A DNA stretch of 12,786 nt from assembly GCA_003446335.1 (NCBI GenBank), contig DMAZ01000015.1, positions 1 to 12,786 of the forward strand, given 5' to 3'. A model generated the notes under the pieces. It was not told where the DNA came from. It was given only the letters and a program-made list of their open reading frames with translations, and did not search any database. The stretch's first letter is position 1. Each line of letters starts with the position of its first letter. Made by a program: the position numbers and the translations under genes. Of the stretch, positions 1 through 7,800 are shown piece after piece. The stretch comes from Lachnospiraceae bacterium. Its GTDB lineage: Bacteria; Bacillota_A; Clostridia; Lachnospirales; Lachnospiraceae.

Positions 1-1872
1 GCGCGGCTGATGAAGATCACGCAGGAAGTTTTTCTTGCGGACCTTGATAAGGATGTCGTGAATTTTATCCCGAATTTCGATGAAACGGAAAAGGAGCCGT
101 CTGTCCTTCCGGTCAGGATCCCGAATATTCTCGTCAATGGGTCGGATGGCATCGCTGTCGGAATGGCAACGTCTATTCCGCCGCATAATCTCGGAGAAGT
201 CATCGATGCCGCGATTGCCTATATAAGAAACAATGATATCACGGACCGAGATTTGCTCGCAAAACTTCACGGACCGGATTTTCCTACAGGCGGTATTATT
301 GTTAATAAGGATGATCTGCCGAAAATCTATGAAAACGGTTCCGGGAAGCTGCGTGTGAGAGGAAGAACCGTCGTTGAGAAAACAAAAGGCGGTCGTCAGC
401 AGATCGTAGTCACCGAGATTCCCTATACCATGATCGGAAGCGGGATAGGAAAGTTCCTGAATGATGTCGCTTCCCTCGCGGAATCAAGAGTGATCACGGA
501 TATTACGGATATATCCAATCAGTCTTCAAAGGAAGGCATCCGTATCGTTATCGAACTCAAGAAGGGGGCTGACGCTGAACAGATCAGGAATATTCTCTAC
601 AAGAAGACGAAACTGGAAGATACTTTTGGTGTCAACATGCTTGTCGTATCGGACGGCAGACCGGAGACGATGTCACTGAGAAGGATCTTTGAGGCATTTA
701 CCGAGTTCCGTTTTGAACTTGCGAACCGGAAATATGCCAATCTTCTTGCCCGGGATCTCGAGAAGAAGGAGATCGAGGAAGGACTGATCGAGGCCTGTGA
801 CGTCATAGATCTGATCATTGAGATCCTGAGAGGGTCCAGAGACCAGAAGATGGCAAAGGACTGTCTTATTTACGGCCGGACGGAGGGAATCCGATTCAGG
901 CTGAAAAAGAGTCAGAAGCTTGCGTCTCAGCTTCGATTCACGGAACGTCAGGCGCAGGCGATCCTCGATATGCGCCTTTCGAAGCTGATCGGCCTTGAAC
1001 TGGAAGCCCTCATCAGACAGCATGAGGAGACGATGGCCAGGATCGAGAGATATCGAAAGCTTCTGAATGATTATGATGAGATGTCTGCCGATATCATCGG
1101 GGAACTTGAGCGGATACGCGGGGAATTTGCCGTTCCGAGAAGAACGACGATTGAAAATGCGGACGAGATCGTTCTTGTGGAGAAACAGACGGCTGAGGAA
1201 GAAGTGGTATTTGCCATGGACCGTTTCGGCTACGTCAAAACACTGGATGCTTCCGTGTACGAGAAGAATGCGGAGGCTGTCACGGCAGACAATGTCTATG
1301 TGTTCCGCGTCATGAATACGGATAAGATCTGTATTTTTACCGATACCGGGAAAATGCATACCGTCAAGGTCCTGGATATCCCGCAGAAAAGGTTAAGAGA
1401 TAAAGGGATCCCTGTCGATAATGTCAGCAATTTCAGCAATAAGACGGAGAATATCATATGGATCAGTCCTCTTCGCCAGGTCGGAGAATCCAGAATATTC
1501 TTTGTGACGAAGAAAGGATATGTAAAGCTGACAGCCGGGGGCGAGTTCATCAGTTCTGTCCGAACCGTATTGGCGACAAAGCTTCAGGACGATGATCAGG
1601 TCATTCTGGCAGCTCCGGCGGATACGATGGATACGGTGGTCCTGCTCACGGAGAAAGGATTCAGTTTAAAGTTTGCGCTCTCTGAAGTATCCGAACTGAA
1701 GAAGAGTGCTCTCGGGCTGAAGGGAATAAAGCTCGGCGAGGACGATTACGTAAAGAATGCATATCTGCTGGGAGGCAACGGAGAGTTCACCATCGATTAT
1801 AACGGGAAGAAGCTTTCACTGAATCGTCTGAGGACCGCAAAGCGCGGCGGCAAGGGGACTCGCCGCAGTTGA
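1..1872 (+). CDS. parC: Type IIA DNA topoisomerase subunit A, ParC/GyrA family (5' partial, probably topoisomerase IV A)
   Basis: This is the DNA-breaking and rejoining subunit of a type II topoisomerase; it would act with a GyrB/ParE ATPase partner on the chromosome. The frame is open from base 1 (first residues ARLMKIT) and ends at TGA 1870-1872, giving 623 residues. By comparison with E. coli GyrA the visible part begins about three residues after the active-site tyrosine (RYTEIRL), so that tyrosine and roughly 120 residues are missing at the left edge. Visible family blocks are [18 protein letters not shown] and IPPHNL early on, and [17 protein letters not shown] around residues 317-333 before the coiled-coil arm. 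A C-terminal domain of about four to five beta-pinwheel blades starts near residue 385. The GyrA box (QRRGGKG) is absent from the first blade, and the inferred full length of about 750 residues is short for GyrA; both favour ParC. A basic KRGGKGTRR stretch ends the protein. ParC versus a second GyrA-like protein is not settled by sequence alone. Confidence 0.9.
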   Translation, partial: ARLMKITQEVFLADLDKDVVNFIPNFDETEKEPSVLPVRIPNILVNGSDGIAVGMATSIPPHNLGEVIDAAIAYIRNNDITDRDLLAKLHGPDFPTGGIIVNKDDLPKIYENGSGKLRVRGRTVVEKTKGGRQQIVVTEIPYTMIGSGIGKFLNDVASLAESRVITDITDISNQSSKEGIRIVIELKKGADAEQIRNILYKKTKLEDTFGVNMLVVSDGRPETMSLRRIFEAFTEFRFELANRKYANLLARDLEKKEIEEGLIEACDVIDLIIEILRGSRDQKMAKDCLIYGRTEGIRFRLKKSQKLASQLRFTERQAQAILDMRLSKLIGLELEALIRQHEETMARIERYRKLLNDYDEMSADIIGELERIRGEFAVPRRTTIENADEIVLVEKQTAEEEVVFAMDRFGYVKTLDASVYEKNAEAVTADNVYVFRVMNTDKICIFTDTGKMHTVKVLDIPQKRLRDKGIPVDNVSNFSNKTENIIWISPLRQVGESRIFFVTKKGYVKLTAGGEFISSVRTVLATKLQDDDQVILAAPADTMDTVVLLTEKGFSLKFALSEVSELKKSALGLKGIKLGEDDYVKNAYLLGGNGEFTIDYNGKKLSLNRLRTAKRGGKGTRRS

Positions 1873-1922
1873 GTCGGAAAACGGACAAAGGCGTAACTTA
1901 AGCGGGACTTTGACAAAAGGTG

Positions 1923-1951
1923 TTGCAAAATAAACAGTATGGTGCTATAGT
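1923..1951 (+). promoter_or_regulatory. Promoter of the rimP-nusA-infB operon
   Basis: The -35 element TTGCAA (1923-1928) and the -10 element TATAGT (1946-1951) are separated by 17 bp, and TGC directly before the -10 (1943-1945) makes an extended -10. Transcription would start near 1957-1959, giving a leader of about 85 nt before the rimP TTG. A perfect TTGACA lies at 1910-1915 but has no -10 at usable spacing. The gap between the topoisomerase gene and rimP contains no other candidate. Confidence 0.7.
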
Positions 1952-1965
1952 AACAAAGGTAATAG

Positions 1966-2016
1966 ATGTTAAGTTTCAGGAGCGGGCAAAAGCCCGCTCC
2001 TCACTTTTGCCGTTAA
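1966..2016 (+). other. Possible 16-codon leader peptide spanning the rimP leader hairpin
   Basis: ATG 1966 opens a frame reading MLSFRSGQKPAPHFCR that ends at TAA 2014-2016. An AAAGG (1955-1959) sits 6 nt before the ATG, but it overlaps the predicted transcription start, so the mRNA may not carry all of it. The frame passes through both hairpin arms and the T-tract, so a translating ribosome would melt the hairpin. A 16-codon open frame is easily met by chance; there is no conservation evidence here. Confidence 0.2.
1978..2008 (+). terminator. Leader hairpin upstream of rimP: probable NusA-sensitive attenuator
   Basis: A perfect 10-bp stem, AGGAGCGGGC (1978-1987) and GCCCGCTCCT (1992-2001), closes an AAAA loop. 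It is followed by CAC and then only four T (2005-2008), so the U-tract is displaced and short. That architecture suits a weak intrinsic terminator that needs help from NusA. In Bacillus subtilis the nusA operon is known to be autoregulated by NusA-dependent termination in its leader; applying that here is inference. It may also end topoisomerase transcripts, for which no other terminator is visible. Confidence 0.65.
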
Positions 2017-2030
2017 TCTGATAAGAGTAA

Positions 2031-2036
2031 AAAGGA
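2031..2036 (+). promoter_or_regulatory. Ribosome binding site fixing the TTG start of rimP
   Basis: AAAGGA (2031-2036) lies 6 nt before TTG 2043. No ATG in the frame lies between the leader hairpin and the conserved RimP N-terminus, so this site decides for the TTG. Confidence 0.7.
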
Positions 2037-2042
2037 TTAAAA

Positions 2043-2507
2043 TTGAGTAAGAAAAGTGTTATTGAAGATAAGGCATGGGATCTGCTCGTCAAGGTCTCGG
2101 AAGAACTGGGACTTATCCCGGTCGATGCGGAATATGTAAAGACGGGCGGAGATTACAACCTTCTGCTGTATGTTGACAAAGAAGGCGGCGTTGGGATCAA
2201 TGAATGCGAGGCGTGCAGCCGCGCGATCGATCCGCTTCTGGATGAGGAGGATTTTATTCCTGATGCATACACTCTCATCGTCAGTTCTCCCGGACTCGGA
2301 CGGGTTCTTAAACGTCCCAGAGACTTTGAATTTGCCATGGGTAAAGAAGTGGAAGTCCGGCTGTATAAGGCAGTGGACGGTGAGAAAGAATTCACCGGTA
2401 TTCTGAAGAGTGCCGATGGAAAAACGATCATCATTGAATCGGAAGATAAGGAATATGAGTTCGGAAAAACAGACATTTCGCTGATTCGTCTTGCATTTGT
2501 CTTTTAA
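2043..2507 (+). CDS. rimP: Ribosome maturation factor RimP
   Basis: RimP (formerly YhbC/YlxS) binds the free 30S subunit and promotes its late maturation in the cytoplasm. The 154-residue product has the family's usual length and layout: an N-terminal alpha/beta domain (about 1-80) with the LLLYVDKEGGVGINECEACS block, the signature SSPGL at 81-85 followed by RVLKRPRDF, and a C-terminal SH3-like barrel (about 88-154) with GKEVEVRLYKAVDGEKEFTG. The start is TTG 2043, preceded by AAAGGA at 6 nt spacing; the stop is TAA 2505-2507. It is the first gene of the nusA operon, as in most Bacillota, and is probably controlled by the hairpin leader just upstream. The 57 bp before nusA include a weak GGTCC/GGGCC hairpin (2523-2540) with one G-U pair and no T-tract, which I do not read as a terminator. 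Confidence 0.97.
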   Translation: MSKKSVIEDKAWDLLVKVSEELGLIPVDAEYVKTGGDYNLLLYVDKEGGVGINECEACSRAIDPLLDEEDFIPDAYTLIVSSPGLGRVLKRPRDFEFAMGKEVEVRLYKAVDGEKEFTGILKSADGKTIIIESEDKEYEFGKTDISLIRLAFVF

Positions 2508-2564
2508 AATATATTATTAAACGGTCCCTTAAGGCGGGCCCTGAACAGATGGAGGAAACATTAA

Positions 2565-3761
2565 ATGAATACCGAATTAAAAGAGGCAATGGAACTGCTT
2601 GAAAAAGAGAAGGGCATCAGCAAGGCATCTCTGATCGAATCAATCGAGCTTTCTCTTATGCAGGCCTGCAAGACAAATTTCGGGAAGACTGACAATATCA
2701 GCATTTCTGTCGATCCTGAGACCTGTGAGTTCTCCGTGACAGCAGAGAAGGAAGTAGTGGAGAATGAGGAAGATATTGTGGATTCTACCCTTCAGGTCAC
2801 GGTGGCAGAAGCCAGAAAAACGGATCCCTCAGCGGAAGCCGGCGATATTATTACGATTGATATTAATTCCAAGAATTTCGGCCGAATAGCTACTCAGAAT
2901 GCAAAAAATGTCATTCTTCAGCGCATCCGCGAGGAAGAGAGGAACGTCGTATTCAACCAGTACAACAGCAAGATCCGCCAGGTGGTCTCCGGCGTCGTCT
3001 CCAGACAGCAGGGAAGGGCGTTCACGATCAATCTCGGCAAGGCAGATGCTCTTCTCAGCGAGAACGAGCAGGTCAAATCCGAGAAATTTGTCCCCACGGA
3101 CCGCATTAAGGTATATGTTCTTGACGTAAAGAATAATACAAAAGGACCGAAGATCCTGGTATCCAGGACACATCCTGAGCTGGTCAAAAAGCTGTTCGAA
3201 GAGGAAGTGACCGAGATCCGTGAAGGTGTCGTTGAAATCAAGGGCATTTCACGTGAGCCGGGATCCAGGACTAAAATGGCTGTTTACTCAAACAATCCGG
3301 ATGTTGATGCCGTCGGTGCCTGTGTCGGTATGAACGGCAGCCGCGTAACAGCCGTTGTCAATGAACTTCGCGGAGAAAAAATAGATATTATCGCATGGAA
3401 TGAAAATCCTGCCATATTGATTGAAAATGCTCTCAGTCCGGCCAAGGTCGTTTCCGTGGAAGCCAATCCTGATGAGCATGCAGCCAAGGTCATTGTTCCG
3501 GATTATCAGCTTTCGCTGGCAATCGGCAAGGAGGGACAGAACGCCAGACTCGCTGCGCGTCTGACAGGATATAAGATTGATATCAAGTCCGAGACACAGG
3601 CTAAAGCAGCGGGCAGCTTTAATCGTATGTATCAGGATGACTTAAATGAAAACGTCGACCTTTTAGATGAATCGGGAGAGATGAATGGCCGGGACCTTAT
3701 CGACGACATTGAAGAAGAAACCACAGCGGACCTGTCTGGGCTGCAGGGTGGCGAAGAATAA
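2565..3761 (+). CDS. nusA: Transcription termination/antitermination factor NusA
   Basis: NusA binds RNA polymerase, prolongs pausing, and stimulates intrinsic termination at weak hairpins. The 398 residues hold an N-terminal polymerase-binding domain (about 1-125), an S1 domain (about 135-200), KH1 with GACVGMNG at 251-258 and the NELRGEKIDII block, and KH2 with GKEG at 321-324. It is somewhat longer than B. subtilis NusA (about 370) because of an acidic, poorly conserved tail from about 344 to 398, including DDIEEETTADL. It lacks the extra C-terminal repeats of E. coli NusA. GGAGGA (2551-2556) sits 8 nt before ATG 2565. The last 77 nt overlap rnpM in another frame. It is probably autoregulated through the rimP leader, which is inference from B. 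subtilis. Confidence 0.97.
   Translation: MNTELKEAMELLEKEKGISKASLIESIELSLMQACKTNFGKTDNISISVDPETCEFSVTAEKEVVENEEDIVDSTLQVTVAEARKTDPSAEAGDIITIDINSKNFGRIATQNAKNVILQRIREEERNVVFNQYNSKIRQVVSGVVSRQQGRAFTINLGKADALLSENEQVKSEKFVPTDRIKVYVLDVKNNTKGPKILVSRTHPELVKKLFEEEVTEIREGVVEIKGISREPGSRTKMAVYSNNPDVDAVGACVGMNGSRVTAVVNELRGEKIDIIAWNENPAILIENALSPAKVVSVEANPDEHAAKVIVPDYQLSLAIGKEGQNARLAARLTGYKIDIKSETQAKAAGSFNRMYQDDLNENVDLLDESGEMNGRDLIDDIEEETTADLSGLQGGEE
3674..3678 (+). promoter_or_regulatory. Ribosome binding site for rnpM inside nusA
   Basis: GGGAG (3674-3678) precedes ATG 3685 by 6 nt. The alternative TTG at 3709, which would give the typical short N-terminus MKKKPQRTC, has no Shine-Dalgarno at usable distance. 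The ribosome binding site therefore favours ATG 3685 and an 8-residue N-terminal extension. Confidence 0.55.
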
Positions 3762-3969
3762 AAACGAATTGATTCGTGTTGTCCGCACACCGGAAGGACA
3801 GATAAAAATAGATCTGACGGGAAGAGCGAACGGGCGGGGCGCATATCTCTGCAGAAATCCTGAATGTCTGAAGAAAGCCCTGAAGAGTAAAGCACTTGCC
3901 AGGTCGCTGAAAACAGAGATCCCGGAGGAAATAGGGCAGGCACTGGAAAAGGAGATTACCGATGAATAA
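3685..3969 (+). CDS. rnpM: RNase P modulator RnpM (YlxR family)
   Basis: YlxR/RnpM is a small basic RNA-binding protein; recent work on Bacillota homologues links it to the RNA subunit of RNase P. The 94 residues show the full family signature: RTCLGC with C17 and C20, ELIRVVRTPEG at 28-38, GRGAYLC at 50-56, and C56/C61 completing a CxxC...CxxxxC set. The start is uncertain: ATG 3685 has a good ribosome binding site, while TTG 3709 would match the usual family N-terminus. Either way the gene begins inside nusA, overlapping it by 77 or 53 nt in a different frame, so RTCLGCR is encoded within nusA. The 3' end overlaps ylxQ through ATGAATAA. Both overlaps suggest translational coupling in the nusA-infB block. 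Confidence 0.93.
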   Translation: MAGTLSTTLKKKPQRTCLGCRVAKNKNELIRVVRTPEGQIKIDLTGRANGRGAYLCRNPECLKKALKSKALARSLKTEIPEEIGQALEKEITDE

Positions 3970-4273
3970 AGAGAAGGTATGGACTTATCTGGGATTTGCC
4001 GCAAAAGCCGGAAAGGCTCCTTCCGGAGAATTTCAGACAGAGAATGCAGTGAAACAGAGGAAAGCCAGAGTCGTCATACTGGCCGGAGATGCGTCAGAAA
4101 ACACGAAAAAACAATTTATCAATATGTGTGCGCATGCCGATATTCCGTGTTTTATCCTGGGGGATAAGGAGACACTGGGGCATGCGATCGGAAAAGAATT
4201 CAGATCCTCCTGCGCGATTACGGATACAAATCTGGCAGAGGCATTTTTAAAGAGTATGAGGGAAGACAGGTAA
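3962..4273 (+). CDS. ylxQ: L7Ae/L30e-family ribosomal-like protein YlxQ
   Basis: This 103-residue protein belongs to the L7Ae/L30e/Gadd45 RNA-binding fold, whose members typically recognise kink-turn RNA; the cellular role of YlxQ itself is unclear. Recognisable elements are LGFAAKAGK at 10-18, then SGEFQTENAVK, the strongly conserved LAGDASENTKKQF block (40-52), and LGHAIGKEF with ITDTNLAEAF near the C-terminus. AAGGAG (3949-3954) precedes ATG 3962 by 7 nt. The gene starts 8 nt before the end of rnpM and lies 12 nt before infB, in the standard Bacillota order nusA-rnpM-ylxQ-infB. Length and motifs are normal for the family. Confidence 0.93.
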   Translation: MNKEKVWTYLGFAAKAGKAPSGEFQTENAVKQRKARVVILAGDASENTKKQFINMCAHADIPCFILGDKETLGHAIGKEFRSSCAITDTNLAEAFLKSMREDR

Positions 4274-4285
4274 AAGGAGATAGGA

Positions 4286-7200
4286 ATGGCAAAAATCAAA
4301 GTTCACGAACTTGCAAAAGAAGTAGGAGCGGACAGAAAGGCGGTCATTGAGTATCTGCGTGCGAAAGGATATGAGACAATGACAGCGGTCAGTGCCGTAC
4401 CTGACGGAGAAGTGGAGAATGTTCGTTCCAGATTCGGCTCGGGTAAGACCGCGGGAGCAGCCGATTTTTCAGGTATTTCCACTGTCAGGAATGATGAAAA
4501 TCCCGCGGAAGAAGGACCAAAGAAAAAGTCGAAAGGTATCGTGCGTGTATTTCGTGCGCAGAACACGGCAGGTACTGCTCAGAAAAAGGTGAAAAGCGAT
4601 ACGACGGAAGCGTCGGCAGAAGTGAAGAAAGCAGAGCCGGCTGAAAAAGCGCCGGAATCAGCAGCACCGTTCTCGGCAGGCAAGGCAGGTGCAGAGGCTG
4701 TTCAGGAAGCCGGGAAAGCTGAGAGCTCCGTTCAGAAAGCACCGTCTGAAACTGCACCTGTTTCAAATGCAGGCACTCAGGATACCAGAAATATAAGAGA
4801 AAATACGGAGACCCGAAGGGATAGCACCGCCGGCAGACCTCAGGGAACAAGAAATGCAGACAGCCGTATGCAGGGCGCTCCCGGAAACCGCAGAGGTCCT
4901 TCGAGAGACGGATCCTATACAGCAGGCAGCCGCACACAGGGCGGAGCACGCGATCAGCGGGGAACTTCTGAGAGACGTCCGTATAACCGTGACGGTCAGA
5001 ACCAGGGCGAGAGACGTCCGTATAACCGCGACGGTCAGAACCAGGGCGAGAGACGTCCGTATAACCGCGACGGCCAGAATCAGGGCGAGAGACGTCCGTA
5101 TAACCGTGACGGTCAGAACCAGGGCGAGAGACGCCCGTTTGGCCGCGACGGTCAGAATCAGGGCGAGAGACGTCCGTTCAGTCGCGACGGTCAGAACCAG
5201 GGCGAGAGACGTCCGTTTGGCCGCGATGGTCAGGGTCAGGGCGAGAGACGCCCGTTCAGCCGTGACGGTCAGGCAAGACCTGCCGGCGGCAGACCCGGTC
5301 AGGGTCAGAGCGAGAGACGTCCGTTCAGCCGCGACGGCCAGGGTCAGGGCGACAGACGCCCGTTCAGCCGCGACGGACGCGGTGATGAGCAGTCAAGACC
5401 GTCTTTCGGACAGGGCGGACAGCGCAGAATGTCTCCTGTAGCCGGTGGAGACGGAGCTCTTGCGCATAAGACAAGCCGCGATCACCGCAAGGATAACAGC
5501 AAAGAATATGATCGCAACAGGGAAGAGAGACGGGAAAACGGCAAGCACAGCCAGTTCGGTTCCCGCCCGAATCAGAATAAGAAGCAGTTCAACAGGATTC
5601 CGAAGGCTCTTCAGCAGAATCAGTCGAAGAATGAACAGCCTAAGGCCAAGGAAGTTGTAACGGAAATCAGAATTCCGGATAAAATTACAATCCGTGATCT
5701 TGCTGAAGCCATGAAGATGGCACCGACGGCTCTTGTAAAAGATCTGTTCCTGAAAGGTCAGATGGTCACCGTCAATCACGAAGTCCCATTCGAGAAAGCT
5801 CAGGAAATCGCAATGGAATATGATATCATTGCGGAGCAGGAGGAAAAAGAGGATGTCATCGGCGCTCTTCTGGCAGAGGACGCTGAAAATGAGAAGGATA
5901 TGGTCCCGCGTCCGCCTGTCGTCTGTGTAATGGGACATGTCGACCACGGCAAGACGTCTCTGCTTGATGCGATCAGAAATACTCACGTAACTGACCGTGA
6001 GGCGGGCGGTATCACACAGCATATCGGTGCTTATATGGTCACTGTTCACGGACAGAAGATCACATTCCTTGATACACCGGGTCATGAGGCATTTACGGCA
6101 ATGCGTATGCGCGGAGCCAATTCCACAGATATCGCAGTACTCGTTGTTGCCGCCGATGACGGTGTCATGCCGCAGACGGTGGAAGCGATCAACCATGCCA
6201 AGGCAGCGAAGGTCGATATTATTGTGGCGATCAACAAGATCGATAAACCGGGCGCCAATATTGAGAGAGTCAAGCAGGAACTTTCCGAGTATGATCTCGT
6301 TCCCGAAGAGTGGGGCGGTCAGACGATCTTCTGCCCGGTATCGGCTAAGACGCAGGAAGGAATTGAGAACCTTCTTGAAATGATTCTGCTTACAGCGGAG
6401 ATGGCTGAATTAAAGGCCAACCCGAACCGCAAGGCAAGAGGTCTTGTCCTGGAAGCTAAACTTGACAAGGGCCGCGGTCCGGTCGCAACGATTCTTGTAC
6501 AGAAAGGTACATTGAAGCAGGGTGACTTTATCGCGTGCGGAAGCGCCCACGGTAAAGTAAGGGCTATGACAGACGAAAAAGGCAAGCGCCTTACGAAAGC
6601 CAAGCCATCCATGCCGGTCGAGATCATCGGTCTTTCTTCCGTTCCGGATGCGGGTGAAGTACTCGTAGCGCTTGACAGTGATAAGGAGGCAAAGGCATTT
6701 GCCCAGACATTCGTTACGGAAGGCAAGAAGACATTGATCGAGGAGACAAAGACCCAGATGTCTCTGGACGATCTGTTCAACCAGATCCAGGAAGGCAAGC
6801 TGAAGGAACTCCCGATCGTCGTCAAGGCCGACGTACAGGGATCTGTCGAAGCTGTCAAGCAGTCGCTGCTTAAGCTCTCCAACGAGGAAGTCGTGGTCAA
6901 AGTCATCCACGGCGGTGTAGGTAACATCAATGAGTCCGATGTTTCCCTGGCAGCCGCATCGAACGCGATCATCATCGGATTTAATGTAAGACCGGATGCG
7001 ACCGCGAAGCAGATGGCAGAGACTCAGAAGGTCGATGTACATCTTTATAATGTCATTTATGAAGCACTCGAGGATGTCGAGAGAGCACTTAACGGAATGC
7101 GTGCGGCAGTCTATGAGGAGAAGATAATCGGACATGCCGAGATCCGTCAGATATTCAAGGCTTCAGGCGTTGGCAATATTGCCGGTGCCTATGTCAAGGA

Positions 7201-7411
7201 TGGTGTATTCCAGAGGAACTGCAGTGTGCGTGTATTCCGCGGAGAAGAAAAGCTTTACGAAGGATCGCTCGCATCTCTCAAACGATTTAAAGATGATGTC
7301 AAGGAAGTGCGCGAAGGCTTCGAGTGCGGTTTCGTATTTAAAGATTTCGGCGCTTTTGAGATCGATGATATGGTCGAGGCATATACAATGGTCGAGGTTC
7401 CGAGGACATGA
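4286..7411 (+). CDS. infB: Translation initiation factor IF-2
   Basis: IF-2 is the GTPase that places fMet-tRNA on the 30S subunit and promotes 50S joining. The 1041-residue product is long for the family (B. subtilis about 716, E. coli 890), and the excess lies in the linker. Domains are an IF2-N module (about 1-50), an Ala/Lys/Glu-rich linker (about 70-160), an Arg/Gly/Gln-rich region with ten tandem repeats (229-366), a second IF2-N-like module (about 458-525), the G domain, and C-terminal beta-barrel and fMet-tRNA-binding domains. G motifs are GHVDHGKT at 550-557, DTPGH at 596-600, NKID at 650-653 and SAK at 686-688. AAGGAGA (4274-4280) sits 5 nt before ATG 4286. The stop overlaps the rbfA start as ATGA. 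The basic linker probably contacts RNA; that is inference. Confidence 0.98.
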   Translation: MAKIKVHELAKEVGADRKAVIEYLRAKGYETMTAVSAVPDGEVENVRSRFGSGKTAGAADFSGISTVRNDENPAEEGPKKKSKGIVRVFRAQNTAGTAQKKVKSDTTEASAEVKKAEPAEKAPESAAPFSAGKAGAEAVQEAGKAESSVQKAPSETAPVSNAGTQDTRNIRENTETRRDSTAGRPQGTRNADSRMQGAPGNRRGPSRDGSYTAGSRTQGGARDQRGTSERRPYNRDGQNQGERRPYNRDGQNQGERRPYNRDGQNQGERRPYNRDGQNQGERRPFGRDGQNQGERRPFSRDGQNQGERRPFGRDGQGQGERRPFSRDGQARPAGGRPGQGQSERRPFSRDGQGQGDRRPFSRDGRGDEQSRPSFGQGGQRRMSPVAGGDGALAHKTSRDHRKDNSKEYDRNREERRENGKHSQFGSRPNQNKKQFNRIPKALQQNQSKNEQPKAKEVVTEIRIPDKITIRDLAEAMKMAPTALVKDLFLKGQMVTVNHEVPFEKAQEIAMEYDIIAEQEEKEDVIGALLAEDAENEKDMVPRPPVVCVMGHVDHGKTSLLDAIRNTHVTDREAGGITQHIGAYMVTVHGQKITFLDTPGHEAFTAMRMRGANSTDIAVLVVAADDGVMPQTVEAINHAKAAKVDIIVAINKIDKPGANIERVKQELSEYDLVPEEWGGQTIFCPVSAKTQEGIENLLEMILLTAEMAELKANPNRKARGLVLEAKLDKGRGPVATILVQKGTLKQGDFIACGSAHGKVRAMTDEKGKRLTKAKPSMPVEIIGLSSVPDAGEVLVALDSDKEAKAFAQTFVTEGKKTLIEETKTQMSLDDLFNQIQEGKLKELPIVVKADVQGSVEAVKQSLLKLSNEEVVVKVIHGGVGNINESDVSLAAASNAIIIGFNVRPDATAKQMAETQKVDVHLYNVIYEALEDVERALNGMRAAVYEEKIIGHAEIRQIFKASGVGNIAGAYVKDGVFQRNCSVRVFRGEEKLYEGSLASLKRFKDDVKEVREGFECGFVFKDFGAFEIDDMVEAYTMVEVPRT
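4970..5383 (+). repeat. Ten tandem 39-bp coding repeats in the infB linker
   Basis: The unit encodes ERRP(Y/F)(N/G/S)RDGQ(N/G)QG. Units begin at 4970, 5009, 5048, 5087, 5126, 5165, 5204, 5243, 5312 and 5351. Units 1-4 are identical in protein and differ only at silent positions; units 1 and 4 are identical in DNA. Units 5-7 and 9 swap YN for FG or FS. Unit 8 is enlarged to 69 bp by a Gly/Pro/Arg-rich insert, and unit 10 decays into the flank. This gradient suggests recent expansion of the left part by slippage or unequal exchange. Confidence 0.95.
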
Positions 7412-7782
7412 GAAAGAACAGTATGAAAAATCTTCGGGTGAACGAGGAAGTTCAGCATGAGCTTTCCTCGATCATCCGTGAACTGAAGGATCCGAGAATC
7501 GCGATGATGACGACCGTAACCGATGTTGTTGTCGCGACGGATCTCAAGACATGCAAGGCATATATCAGCGTTCTGGGAGACGAGAAGGCAAGAAATGATA
7601 CAATGGCCGGCCTTCGGAGCGCTCAGGGATTTATTCGAAGAGAACTTGCGCATTCTCTTAATATGCGCAACACCCCGGAAATCACATTCCATCTGGATAC
7701 CTCGATCGAGAGAGGGGTCGAGATGTCACACCTTATTGACGAGGTCATGCAGAAGGACCGAGAAGCGAATAAGAATTCTTGA
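7408..7782 (+). CDS. rbfA: 30S ribosome-binding factor RbfA
   Basis: RbfA binds immature 30S subunits near the 5' end of 16S rRNA and assists late processing, notably in the cold. The 124 residues form the single KH-like domain of the family, with [22 protein letters not shown], the [22 protein letters not shown] strand-helix block, [13 protein letters not shown] and [17 protein letters not shown] 7408 overlaps the infB stop as ATGA, a typical coupling arrangement; a second in-frame ATG at 7423 would give a start closer to the usual N-terminus (MKNLRV). The ylxP gene found between infB and rbfA in B. subtilis is absent. The stop lies 18 nt before nrnA. Confidence 0.96.
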   Translation: MRKNSMKNLRVNEEVQHELSSIIRELKDPRIAMMTTVTDVVVATDLKTCKAYISVLGDEKARNDTMAGLRSAQGFIRRELAHSLNMRNTPEITFHLDTSIERGVEMSHLIDEVMQKDREANKNS

Positions 7783-7800
7783 AGGAATACGGAATCGGAT

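Noticed and set aside
673..1359. A 228-codon minus-strand frame
   Set aside because: It is antisense to the topoisomerase coiled-coil region, with no recognisable product.
1910..1915. Perfect TTGACA as -35 for rimP
   Set aside because: No acceptable -10 lies 16-18 bp downstream; the TTGCAA/TATAGT pair fits better.
2523..2540. Possible terminator between rimP and nusA
   Set aside because: The stem is about five pairs with a G-U wobble and has no T-tract.
4970..5383. CRISPR-like direct repeats
   Set aside because: The units are contiguous, without spacers, in frame, and encode a repeated peptide within IF2.
4854..5441. A 195-codon + strand frame rich in RARDVR repeats
   Set aside because: It is the infB tandem repeat read in another frame; a 39-bp unit stays open in more than one frame. 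No start signal or known domain is seen.
5393..6196. A 267-codon minus-strand frame over infB
   Set aside because: It is antisense to the IF2 linker and G domain, shows no family motif, and is explained by infB codon usage.
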